Part shown: positions 45,125-51,934 of the stretch, one piece after another
How the letters are laid out: the number at the start of each line of letters is the position of its first letter
How positions within the stretch are numbered: the first letter of the stretch is position 1
Source of the DNA: JAEUSE01 sp964648985
Lineage (GTDB): Bacteria > Patescibacteriota > Doudnabacteria > UBA920
Reading direction: 5' to 3'
Assembly: GCA_964648985.1 (NCBI GenBank)
Contig: CAZYMS010000002.1
Span: 15,927 to 79,926 of the forward strand
Length of the DNA stretch: 64,000 nucleotides
Position numbers and translations under genes: made by a program
Notes under the pieces: generated by a model
Database searches by the model: none
What the model saw: only the letters and a program-made list of their open reading frames with translations
What the model was told of the DNA's origin: nothing

Positions 45125-45628
45125 ATGAGTATGTCGGAGGGCATACAAAGATTACTAGCAATTCTTGCTGGCCTGAATTTTTCATGCACCAACATTAATT
45201 GCAGAAATAAGGACGCTCAGCGCAAGCTGAGTAAACAAATAAACGAGTGGCTCAGTATAATAATCTGGACCACTATAACCGCCTATGGGCCCCTACCAAA
45301 AGGGGCAAAAGCGGTTAAGACAATTCTCATTGGCAAAGGACAAGAGGAAGTATTGTGGAAGATGAAAAAGACTCCCCGGTACAAAAATCGTGACAAATTT
45401 GCCAAGAGATTCAGAAGGAGGGTAGAAACGCTTATAAGGCTTGGAGAGAGTGTAGAATACTGCGAGGAGCACCGTGACGTCATGACACTCGTAGTAGATG
45501 AGCGGGATGTTATCTGCTGGAAGTGCATACATACGGATTGCAGCACACGAATTCCAATCAGTCCCAAGCTCTCAGACCAAGTTAAAAGCGAGACTTCGGC
45601 TCGTTTTTGGAATGCAAAGAAGGCATAG
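45125..45628 (+). CDS. Orphan protein with C-terminal zinc-ribbon-like Cys
   Basis: 167 aa. The start is supported by a strong Shine-Dalgarno (GGAGGTG, 7 bases before the ATG). The N-terminal half has NFSCTNINCRN and is helical. The middle is very basic (RYKNRDKFAKRFRRRVETL), which suggests nucleic-acid binding. The C-terminal part has YCEEHRD and ICWKCIHTDC, a likely zinc site. I do not recognise the family. It has its own terminator and appears monocistronic. Confidence 0.62.
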   Translation: MSMSEGIQRLLAILAGLNFSCTNINCRNKDAQRKLSKQINEWLSIIIWTTITAYGPLPKGAKAVKTILIGKGQEEVLWKMKKTPRYKNRDKFAKRFRRRVETLIRLGESVEYCEEHRDVMTLVVDERDVICWKCIHTDCSTRIPISPKLSDQVKSETSARFWNAKKA

Positions 45629-45645
45629 CCCTTCATTCACGTTGG

Positions 45646-45680
45646 CCTGGCAGATATTCCCGCTGCCAGGTCTTATTTTT
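45646..45680 (+). terminator. Terminator after the 45125 gene
   Basis: CCTGGCAG (45646-45653) pairs with CTGCCAGG (45663-45670), followed by TCTTATTTTT. Confidence 0.85.
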
Positions 45681-45740
45681 ATATAGTTGATTTAAACACA
45701 TAAACCTGTTAAACTTGCAGGTCATAAGTTTTATGTATAT

Positions 45741-46703
45741 ATGAAGAAATCACCAAAGACCGTACTCGTAACTGGCCCCGCAGGCTTCATAGGAAGCAAC
45801 TTCGTGACTACGTTTAAAAAACAGTTTCCAGAAACAGAAATTGTTGGCATAGATAATTTTTCTACTGGCCGAAAAGACAGGCTGGACAAGTCCATAACAT
45901 TCTACAAAGGATCCATAACGGACAGGAAGTTCCTAAACAAAGTCTTTAAAAAGCACAAGCCGGAATATGTATTCCACTTTGCTGCTATGCCCCGCGTTTC
46001 AGTAAGCGTAGAATTTCCTGTTGAAACCACAGAAAATAATATTGTCGGTACGGTAGCAGTGCTTGAGGCTGCAAAGAATCATGGTACAAAGCGACTTATA
46101 TACTCATCATCTTCATCTGTGTACGGCGGTGCAGACCAGCTCCCCACTCCCGAAACCGCACCCATTAACCCAAAATCGCCATACGCCCTCCAGAAATACG
46201 TAGGTGAGCCATATTGCAAAATATTTTCTAATCTCTTTGGGCTAGATACAGCGGTACTTAGATATTTCAACGTATTTGGTCCTGGCCAGTTCGGTAACTC
46301 ACCGTACTCAACGGTAATGGCAGGTTGGCTAGAAGCATTATATTTCCCCGGTAGTAAAGAATTGTTTTTGGAAGGCGACGGCCTGCAGTCACGCGACTTC
46401 ACCTATGTAGATAACGTAGTCCAAGCAAACATCAAAGCAATGCTTTGCGAAAAACGACTAAATGGTGAAGCATTCAACGTGGCAGGCGGCGAGCGCACTA
46501 CCCTCTTGGAGACGCGGAAACTTATAGAGCAATATACGGGTAAGAAACTTGCAATAGAAATGCGCCCAACGCGCGTGGGCGATGTACGCCACAGTCACGC
46601 AAACATTTCCAAAGCAAAAAAAGTGCTTGGTTATAAACCAGAAGTAAACTTTAAAAACGGTCTCAAAAAAACCATCGCCTGGTTTGACTCTAGAATAAAA
46701 TAA
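45741..46703 (+). CDS. NAD-dependent sugar epimerase/dehydratase
   Basis: 320 aa, extended short-chain dehydrogenase. The NAD loop is TGPAGFIGSNF near the N-terminus, where the usual TGxxGFxG has Pro-Ala. The catalytic Tyr-xxx-Lys is in SPYALQKYVGEPY, and the Ser comes from YSSSSSVYGG. The most similar enzymes are UDP-glucose 4-epimerase and UDP-N-acetylglucosamine 4-epimerase (RYFNVFGPGQ, NVAGGERTTLLE). It makes nucleotide sugars for surface glycans. Exact substrate unknown. It is followed by a strong terminator. Confidence 0.9.
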   Translation: MKKSPKTVLVTGPAGFIGSNFVTTFKKQFPETEIVGIDNFSTGRKDRLDKSITFYKGSITDRKFLNKVFKKHKPEYVFHFAAMPRVSVSVEFPVETTENNIVGTVAVLEAAKNHGTKRLIYSSSSSVYGGADQLPTPETAPINPKSPYALQKYVGEPYCKIFSNLFGLDTAVLRYFNVFGPGQFGNSPYSTVMAGWLEALYFPGSKELFLEGDGLQSRDFTYVDNVVQANIKAMLCEKRLNGEAFNVAGGERTTLLETRKLIEQYTGKKLAIEMRPTRVGDVRHSHANISKAKKVLGYKPEVNFKNGLKKTIAWFDSRIK

Positions 46704-46710
46704 GATATCA

Positions 46711-46747
46711 AAAAGAGCGTCCTTTACGAGAAAGGACGCTCTTTTTA
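46711..46747 (+). terminator. Terminator after the epimerase gene
   Basis: A perfect 15-bp stem (46711-46725 / 46731-46745) with a 5-base loop; T-runs on both strands, so it may also end the minus-strand 46781 gene. Confidence 0.9.
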
Positions 46748-46780
46748 TATTTGGCTAATACGCATTGAAAGCCCTATTGG

Positions 46781-47245
46781 CTATTGCGAAAGCTTATCAT
46801 CACTCACTCTTGGCACCTCAAAATGGCTGCTTGCATTTGCGTTGTGCGTATCATTACCAACTTCATGCGCTGCGATTGTACTAGATTTAGAAATACTATA
46901 GTACACTGCCCAGGTTATAACTGGTATCACTAAATACACAAAGCCAATGTCTTTCCAGTAGTCAGTAAATGAAATTTTTTGTGGTCCCCAGGTGAAAAAA
47001 GCTTGGTCCAGGACCACAGACATGGCGAGCCAGAGCAAACCTGTTTGCCAGGATCGTAAAAATTCTTTATTACGGGCAATACGGGCCAACACTGCTACCG
47101 TTGCTACGAGCGCGACCGGCATTATGCTTTCAAAGAATATACGATCACTGTTGCGAATAGGAAATAGTATAAATGCCAAGGCAAATGGAATTACCCAGAC
47201 CAACAGGCCGTATCCCAAACTTGCTTTCAATGATTTTATGAACAT
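46781..47245 (-). CDS. Four-helix membrane protein of unknown function
   Basis: 154 aa from the ATG at 47245 (a TTG 12 bases earlier is open). Four hydrophobic helices (roughly residues 7-27, 37-55, 65-85 and 100-120) are followed by a polar C-terminal tail of about 35 aa rich in Asn, His and Ser. I do not recognise the family. It is downstream of the tRNA-Ser terminator and probably uses its own promoter. Confidence 0.6.
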   Translation of the reverse strand: MFIKSLKASLGYGLLVWVIPFALAFILFPIRNSDRIFFESIMPVALVATVAVLARIARNKEFLRSWQTGLLWLAMSVVLDQAFFTWGPQKISFTDYWKDIGFVYLVIPVITWAVYYSISKSSTIAAHEVGNDTHNANASSHFEVPRVSDDKLSQ

Positions 47246-47309
47246 ACTAGATATCAATATATTACGTATTATCTTAAGTATAGGTTATGGGCAACCTTAC
47301 AGCAAACAG

Positions 47310-47339
47310 AAAAAAGACTATCAAACGATAGTCTTTTTT
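47310..47339 (-). terminator. Terminator of the tRNA-Ser(GCU) transcript
   Basis: A perfect 13-bp stem (47310-47322 / 47327-47339) with loop AAAC and a T-run, 3 bases after the tRNA CCA end. Confidence 0.9.
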
Positions 47340-47342
47340 CTC

Positions 47343-47432
<90 letters not shown>

Positions 47433-47441
47433 AAAAAACTT

Positions 47442-47696
47442 TCATGCTTTATTGATAATATCACGATACTGCTGATGTAGTAACCTTCGCCCTTCAGTAG
47501 TTTTTAGATATTTTTCCCTTCGCAACGCATCACTTTGTAAGCTATATGCTTCGTATCCAATAAGCATCAGTGGGCGGTAGTTTCGTGTTGATGCAACATT
47601 CCCGGCAACGTGCTCGGGAATTCTTCTCTTCAAGTCTTCACTATAGCCTTTGTATATATCTCCATTACATAACTTTAAAAAGTATACGTAATACAT
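47442..47696 (-). CDS. Small GIY-YIG nuclease
   Basis: 84 aa from the ATG at 47696, the usual size of stand-alone GIY-YIG domains. Visible are YYVYFLKL..GDIYKGYS (the GIY-YIG strand pair), LKRRIPEHVAG with the catalytic Arg, and LRREKYLKTTEGR after the Glu-containing YEAYSLQSDALRRE. It appears intact. It sits exactly between a complete tRNA-Ser(GCU) and a T-loop-truncated copy of that tRNA, with two perfect hairpins at its upstream boundary, which suggests a homing-type or self-mobilising unit. Confidence 0.85.
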   Translation of the reverse strand: MYYVYFLKLCNGDIYKGYSEDLKRRIPEHVAGNVASTRNYRPLMLIGYEAYSLQSDALRREKYLKTTEGRRLLHQQYRDIINKA

Positions 47697-47718
47697 AAAT
47701 ATTGTGGGCTGTGGGATT

Positions 47719-47760
47719 CGCCTAGTCATCCGACTAGGCGCCAGGTTGGATATCCTGGCG
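47719..47760. repeat. Two adjacent perfect hairpins at the tRNA break
   Basis: CGCCTAGTC-ATCC-GACTAGGCG (47719-47740) and CGCCAGG-N8-CCTGGCG (47739-47760) share two bases. On the minus strand they start right at TTCG of the truncated T-loop and end at CGAATCCC, which looks like the other half of a T-loop. Confidence 0.8.
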
Positions 47761-47829
47761 AACCCCCGGTACCCGTTAAGGTACAGCGGTTTAGCAAACC
47801 GCCGCACTAGGCCACTATGCGACCTCTCC
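47759..47829 (-). pseudogene. Truncated tRNA-Ser(GCU) copy ending in the T-loop
   Basis: 71 nt identical to the 5' part of the tRNA at 47343-47432, from the acceptor strand through TTCG of the T-loop. The 3' T-stem and acceptor are missing. Unlike the complete copy, it kept the structured leader and a good promoter upstream. It probably marks the original tRNA locus before insertion. Confidence 0.9.
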
Positions 47830-47960
47830 TCGTCGTAAAATCTTACACTATTTCCTCGAACCAAAGGTTCGATTCAACCGTTTCAGGATTACTCCTCTCC
47901 CCAAACTGCTTAACCTCGCCGCTGAGACAGTGTCATCGGCCCAAGTAGTTTGGGGACCCC
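47830..47960 (-). ncRNA. Structured leader upstream of tRNA-Ser, copy A
   Basis: About 131 nt directly before the truncated tRNA-Ser. It shares with copy B (50822-50958) the blocks GGGGwCCCCAAA, TACTTGG, CCGA, GCGAGGTTAAGC and GACGA before the tRNA. The outer stem CCCCAAACT (47955-47947) pairs with AGTTTGGGG (47907-47899), and an inner hairpin lies between. A second hairpin, TCGAACC-AAA-type-loop-GGTTCGA (47872-47856), stands at the place where copy B has a hairpin of different sequence. I do not recognise it as T-box, tmRNA, SRP RNA or RNase P RNA. Confidence 0.7.
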
Positions 47961-48013
47961 ATATATAGAAAAGTGAATCTACTATGGTCTGATTGCGTTA
48001 AATTAGCTATCAT

Positions 48014-48042
48014 ATTTTAGCGGATACTTACCATAACGTCAA
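48014..48042 (-). promoter_or_regulatory. Promoter of leader A / tRNA-Ser(GCU) unit
   Basis: -35 TTGACG (48042-48037), spacer 17, -10 TAAAAT (48019-48014). Transcription would start about 45 bases before the structured leader and could run through the truncated tRNA, the GIY-YIG gene and the complete tRNA to the terminator at 47310. Confidence 0.75.
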
Positions 48043-48083
48043 AGTTTTAACGGGACGCTTCTTATAGGTCCCATACGTGGAAT

Positions 48084-48794
48084 ATGTCTTATTTTCTTAC
48101 AACAGAATCACTAGCACTCAATGCACCAACCACTCTCGAGGGAGACGAGGCAAAGCATCTATTGTTATCGAGACGCATAAAAGTTGGCGAAGAAATAGAG
48201 ATGCAAGACTCACAGAATAAACGTTTTCTGTGCATTGTAGAAAAAATAAATAAAAAAAGCCTTGCGTTTACTCCCATTAAAAAACTTAATACCCCAGCAG
48301 AATACTCAACGAATATCATATTGTGCCAAGCACTTATTGCAGAACAGGCTCTCGATATAATTATTCAAAAATCCACTGAACTTGGGGTGCACGAGATAGT
48401 CATATTTACTGCTGACCACTCTCCACGCGCTGCAAGGCCAGAGAAAATGCGCAGGTGGGAAAAGATAGCCAAGGAGGCAGCAAAGCAATGCGGCCGGGCA
48501 AAGGCTACACAGATCGCATTCGGTTCCCTTACAGACATACTTACACCAACCATTCCGAGCAAAATCTTTTATCTTTCTCAGCATGCCGCTCGAACACTGG
48601 CAGACAGTAGAACCCCTTTCTCGGCAGAGAAAAATATTACCATATTAGTCGGGCCTGAGGGCGGCTGGTCAGATGCTGAACAAAAAATATTAGCAACTTC
48701 TGAGGCCACTGGCCTATTACTTAGCCCATTTACTCTGAGGGCAGAAACCGCGGCAATAGCTGCCATAAGCCAGATTAGCCTATTCCTCTCCTAA
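48084..48794 (+). CDS. rsmE: 16S rRNA (uracil-1498-N3)-methyltransferase
   Basis: 236 aa, usual length. RsmE methylates U1498 of 16S rRNA. A PUA-like N-terminal domain (HLLLSRRIKVGEEIEMQD) precedes a SPOUT knot with LIVGPEGGWSDAEQ-like ILVGPEGGWSDAEQ and LRAETAAIAAISQI. It diverges from the tRNA leader promoter. Confidence 0.92.
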   Translation: MSYFLTTESLALNAPTTLEGDEAKHLLLSRRIKVGEEIEMQDSQNKRFLCIVEKINKKSLAFTPIKKLNTPAEYSTNIILCQALIAEQALDIIIQKSTELGVHEIVIFTADHSPRAARPEKMRRWEKIAKEAAKQCGRAKATQIAFGSLTDILTPTIPSKIFYLSQHAARTLADSRTPFSAEKNITILVGPEGGWSDAEQKILATSEATGLLLSPFTLRAETAAIAAISQISLFLS

Positions 48795-48877
48795 AATGTG
48801 AACAAAACAGGAGAAAATAGTACAATCCCCTATAGATCAAAAGATTTGTGGGGCTATTGACCTACTCTTGTAACAAA

Positions 48878-49471
48878 ATGAATCAACCCCTCGTCTCTAG
48901 TAGTATAAAAGGAAAACCATTGTCAGACACCCCTCTCGAGACTGATGTTTTTGACGCAGCACTGCAAGGCGATGCCGCTGCACTGGGAAAGCTATACGAC
49001 GCATACTTCGAGCGTATATACCGCTTCATTTATTATCGTACTAGCCACCAGCAAACTGCAGAGGATCTTGCTGAGGAAGTATTCATAAAAGCTTTTCGCG
49101 CTCTCCCCTCTCTCAAAGGCGGGCCAACAAAATTAAGCGGCTGGATCTTCCAAGTTGCCCGCAACACAGTAATAGATCACTACAGAAAAGCTAACCCCCT
49201 TGTCAGCATTGAGGAAGCAGAAAATATCGCGGTACACGAAACCAATGCTGTTGACGCGCTGCAGCTTCAATCTGACCAACATCTCATTCTTAAAGCACTA
49301 GAAAAACTCAGTCCGGAGCAAGAACAAGTTATCCGACTTCGTTTCTTGGAAGAATTGGAAATTACTGAGGTAGCAAAAATGCTCGGAAAATCAGAAGGCA
49401 ATATTCGCATAATCCAATATAGAGCCCTAACAAAGCTTCGCAGTATACTTGAATCTCATAAACGTTTTTAG
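48878..49471 (+). CDS. ECF-type RNA polymerase sigma factor
   Basis: 197 aa from the ATG at 48878 (a GTG 30 bases earlier is open). Sigma region 2 (LYDAYFERIYRFIYYRT, AEDLAEEVFIKAF, SGWIFQVARNTVIDHYRK) and region 4 (LEKLSPEQEQVIRLRFLEELEITEVAKMLGKSEGNIRI) are complete; region 3 is absent, as in ECF sigmas. The next gene starts 4 bases after its stop and encodes a membrane protein that is probably its anti-sigma factor. Confidence 0.92.
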   Translation: MNQPLVSSSIKGKPLSDTPLETDVFDAALQGDAAALGKLYDAYFERIYRFIYYRTSHQQTAEDLAEEVFIKAFRALPSLKGGPTKLSGWIFQVARNTVIDHYRKANPLVSIEEAENIAVHETNAVDALQLQSDQHLILKALEKLSPEQEQVIRLRFLEELEITEVAKMLGKSEGNIRIIQYRALTKLRSILESHKRF

Positions 49472-49475
49472 ACCC

Positions 49476-50579
49476 ATGTTCCAAAGCAGTTATAAAGCAA
49501 AGCAACTTGAATCCCTCCTCGCTCAAACAGGAAGTAGGAGTGCTCTTAGTAACCCCACTGACTTGGATGCGCTAGTCAAATTAGCACTGCAGGTAAAGGC
49601 TCTTCCCACTAAGGGAGTGCCAAGGCCCCACAAACAAAGACTGTATATACTACACGCTGCAGAAGTACCTGTTATGCGAGGTCTGCGCCTAGTAAACCTT
49701 GCAAGTTATATAGGAGGCGCAACATTGCTTATAGGCCTTATACTTACTGGCATTATTGCGATAAAAAGCAAACCCGGCAGCAATTGGTATGAGTACAAGA
49801 ACAGCGGGCATGAACTCCGACTGAGCCTTATGAGCGATCAAAGCGCCAAAGCAAATCTGCAAATTCAATACGTAAATGACAGACTTCAGGACACTCAAAG
49901 CGTACTCGCAGACACAAATACCGATTCAAAAGTGAAAGCTGCTGCTCTTTCACAGCTTACCGCAGAAACTAAAGAGACAATTGAAACAGTACGGCAAGTG
50001 GCCATTACCCAAAACGACGCTACTCTTTTGAATAAATTGCAAGAAACCATTAATCAGCAGACTGCTGTTATACACAATGCGCAGGACCCCGCAGTAAAAG
50101 ACGCGGCAGAAACAGCGCTGAAAGCAACAGAAGCAGGAAGCAAGACTATTGCCGAAGCACAAAAACTCGTTGCAGCCGCAAACGATTCAACTCTGGCAAA
50201 ACTCCATCCCACTATTATTACCGGTACTATCGGGCAAATATCGGACAGAGAATTTGTAGTAGACAAAGATACGATCATCTTTACTGACACAACCGAGATT
50301 ACAGACGGGAAAAATACCGTGACCAGGGCAACACTTAAAATGGGCATGCAAGTTGTTGTTACAGCGGTGGAAATAAATAAAGTTTTAACTGCTAGAAAAA
50401 TTGTAGTCACGTTACAAGTACAGGGCAAAGTCAAAGGTAATGAGACAGAAAAACAGAAGTCCATACCTGAACCAGATGATACGCAACCGACAAATATCCC
50501 CGATACAGTTCAGCCTGAGACTACGACCATACAAAGCGGTTTCATAATTGAAAACCCTAGTCCCCAGTATTCCAAATAA
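49476..50579 (+). CDS. Membrane anti-sigma-like protein with DUF5667- and DUF5666-like regions
   Basis: 367 aa from the ATG at 49476; a start inside the sigma gene (49449) is possible. The N-terminal cytoplasmic part is about 85 aa. A transmembrane helix (about 83-105) follows, then a helical extracytoplasmic region (SNWYEYKNSGHELRLSLMSD...), like DUF5667 proteins coded next to ECF sigmas. A small beta domain (TGTIGQISDREFVVDKDT...) is like DUF5666. It probably holds the sigma factor inactive at the membrane until a surface signal; this is inferred from arrangement. Confidence 0.75.
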   Translation: MFQSSYKAKQLESLLAQTGSRSALSNPTDLDALVKLALQVKALPTKGVPRPHKQRLYILHAAEVPVMRGLRLVNLASYIGGATLLIGLILTGIIAIKSKPGSNWYEYKNSGHELRLSLMSDQSAKANLQIQYVNDRLQDTQSVLADTNTDSKVKAAALSQLTAETKETIETVRQVAITQNDATLLNKLQETINQQTAVIHNAQDPAVKDAAETALKATEAGSKTIAEAQKLVAAANDSTLAKLHPTIITGTIGQISDREFVVDKDTIIFTDTTEITDGKNTVTRATLKMGMQVVVTAVEINKVLTARKIVVTLQVQGKVKGNETEKQKSIPEPDDTQPTNIPDTVQPETTTIQSGFIIENPSPQYSK

Positions 50580-50733
50580 AGACACTATCGGTCCCGGACT
50601 TTCCAGCACTTACTTGCCAAGGGCTGGAAGATTCCGGCACGGATTGGCCATACCGGACAACGCAGAGACTATAGGCCTCTTGCGTAGAAACATACACTAT
50701 TTATGCGATGTAAAATTTCGCATAAACACACAT

Positions 50734-50770
50734 AAACAGCCTAATTCTAGAGATATGGCTGTTTTTGTTT
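50734..50770 (+). terminator. Terminator of the sigma/anti-sigma unit
   Basis: AAACAGCC (50734-50741) pairs with GGCTGTTT (50757-50764), followed by TTGTTTT. Confidence 0.7.
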
Positions 50771-50785
50771 TCCTAAAAATTCAGT

Positions 50786-50791
50786 TATAAT
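50786..50791 (+). promoter_or_regulatory. -10 box of leader B / tRNA-Ser(UGA)
   Basis: A perfect TATAAT, about 30 bases before the structured leader. The -35 is T-rich and overlaps the terminator tail. Confidence 0.6.
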
Positions 50792-50821
50792 AGCATTATC
50801 AATGTGACGGACTTTGCCACC

Positions 50822-50958
50822 GGGGACCCCAAATTACTTGGACCGAAGCTCACGTTTCGTGAGCGAGGTTAAGCGATTTGAGGAGAAGAATACCTGCGAA
50901 AACAGTAGGCTTTTGTCCCCAAAGGGACAAAACCTAAAGCCGGAGCATAGTATGACGA
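50822..50958 (+). ncRNA. Structured leader upstream of tRNA-Ser, copy B
   Basis: 137 nt directly before tRNA-Ser(UGA). The outer stem CCCCAAAT (50827-50834) pairs with ATTTGAGG (50876-50883). A perfect inner hairpin GCTCACG-TTT-CGTGAGC lies at 50848-50864, and a second perfect hairpin TTTTGTCCC-CAAA-GGGACAAAA at 50911-50932. Loop blocks TACTTGG, CCGA and GCGAGGTTAAGC match copy A. Near the top of the outer stem copy A has C-G where B has U-A, a compensatory change. Role unknown; tRNA processing or expression control is a guess. Confidence 0.72.
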
Positions 50959-51047
50959 GGAGAGGTCGCATAGTGGTTTAGTGCAACGGTCTTGAAAACC
51001 GTCAGGTGTAAAAAGCCTCGGGGGTTCGAATCCCCCCCTCTCCGCCA
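50959..51047 (+). tRNA. tRNA-Ser(UGA)
   Basis: 89 nt with encoded CCA, class II with long variable arm. Anticodon loop CTTGAAA, anticodon TGA, reading UCN codons. Acceptor, D-arm start and T-arm are nearly identical to tRNA-Ser(GCU). The structured leader precedes it with no gap. Confidence 0.97.
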
Positions 51048-51160
51048 CACTTCGCCAAAGCTACAGATAGTCTGTGACCAGATAGAAAGTTTAGCGAAAG
51101 GGGCCTGTAGCATAAGCATTCTATTTTATCTATGGCCTAAAGTATACAGCTGTGATTAGA

Positions 51161-51169
51161 TGCTATAAT
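51161..51169 (+). promoter_or_regulatory. Extended -10 promoter of the 51199 gene
   Basis: TGC-TATAAT, 30 bases before the ATG; no ribosome binding site is visible between them. Confidence 0.55.
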
Positions 51170-51198
51170 ACATGTAGACTGCGTTTTTATATAACTCT

Positions 51199-51672
51199 AT
51201 GTCAGACAAAAACAAACAGTACCTAGAATGGGAAGCACCAGAGTTCCAGCACTATGAAAAATCGCTTGGCTGGTATGCTATTCTCGTCATTGCGGTTATA
51301 ATGCTTGTGGGATATAAAATTATTACTGCTGACTACTTTGGTGCGACAAGCATGTTTATTCTAGGTGCTCTTATCTTGTTTTTTTCAAGACGAAAACCAG
51401 CAGTAGTAACTGTTACATTGGACAATGAAGGAGTAACTCTCGGAGAACTCTACATACCCTACCAACACTTCCAACACTTTTGGATAGTAGATACCGCAGA
51501 TCATAAAACGCTCAATTTGGAAGCCAGCACGTACCTCAAGCAAACAGTAATCATTGAATTGGCGGACCAGGACCCAAATACCGTACGACGACTGCTCGCG
51601 CGGCACGTATCTGAAGCGGAGCATACCACGCCTTCATTTTCACAAAGGATCGCTCACAAATTCAAATTTTAG
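51199..51672 (+). CDS. Two-helix membrane protein of unknown function
   Basis: 157 aa. A short N-terminus (YLEWEAPEFQHYEKSLGWY) precedes two transmembrane helices (about 30-46 and 49-68), RRK, and a soluble domain of about 85 aa (LDNEGVTLGELYIPYQHFQHFWIV...). The pattern E.P.f.......W....... before the helices is frequent in small CPR membrane proteins. Function unknown. It is followed by a terminator. Confidence 0.7.
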   Translation: MSDKNKQYLEWEAPEFQHYEKSLGWYAILVIAVIMLVGYKIITADYFGATSMFILGALILFFSRRKPAVVTVTLDNEGVTLGELYIPYQHFQHFWIVDTADHKTLNLEASTYLKQTVIIELADQDPNTVRRLLARHVSEAEHTTPSFSQRIAHKFKF

Positions 51673-51675
51673 TAC

Positions 51676-51705
51676 ACAGCCGCCCTTGTGGCGGCTGTTT
51701 CTTTT
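51676..51705 (+). terminator. Terminator after the 51199 gene
   Basis: Perfect 9-bp stem ACAGCCGCC / GGCGGCTGT (51676-51684 / 51690-51698) followed by TTCTTTT. Confidence 0.85.
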
Positions 51706-51714
51706 GCGTACAAT
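51686..51714 (+). promoter_or_regulatory. Promoter of tRNA-Arg
   Basis: -35 TTGTGG (51686-51691), spacer 17, -10 TACAAT (51709-51714). The -35 lies inside the preceding terminator hairpin. Confidence 0.55.
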
Positions 51715-51731
51715 ATACAAAGTGCCCATAT

Positions 51732-51808
51732 GGCTCTGTAGCTCAGTGGATTAGAGCGTCTCCCTCCGAAGGAGAAGGCCGCTGGTTCGATTCCAGCCAG
51801 GGTCACCA
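51732..51808 (+). tRNA. tRNA-Arg(CCG)
   Basis: 77 nt with encoded CCA. Anticodon stem TCTCC/GGAGA, loop CTCCGAA, anticodon CCG. T-arm CTGG-TTCGATT-CCAG. Unlike the two serine tRNAs it has no long structured leader. Confidence 0.96.
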
Positions 51809-51867
51809 CCACACTAAGCATCTGCAAATTGGTCGCTATTGAATCTCCTTCAGCCTAAGCCCTGCTT

Positions 51868-51904
51868 AACAAGAGTAGCTTTTTATCCAAAAGCTACTCT
51901 TGTT
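51868..51904 (+). terminator. Terminator after tRNA-Arg
   Basis: A perfect 16-bp stem (51868-51883 / 51889-51904) with a 5-base loop. Confidence 0.85.
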
Positions 51905-51934
51905 ATTGATATACGCACTTGATACGATAGATAT

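Larger units (their letters stand above)
50580..50821. other. Intergenic region between the anti-sigma gene and leader B
   Basis: Contains an imperfect hairpin at about 50596-50637 (TCCAGC / GCTGGA core), the terminator at 50734-50770 and a promoter at 50786. No coding signal. Confidence 0.55.

Noticed and set aside
45641..45680. Attachment site
   Set aside because: The inverted repeat is followed by a T-run and is a standard terminator.
50822..50958. T-box, tmRNA, SRP RNA or RNase P RNA
   Set aside because: The conserved sequences of those RNAs are absent (no T-box AGGGTGGNACCGCG, no tRNA-like tmRNA start, no GGAAGGAAGCAGC, no RNase P core).
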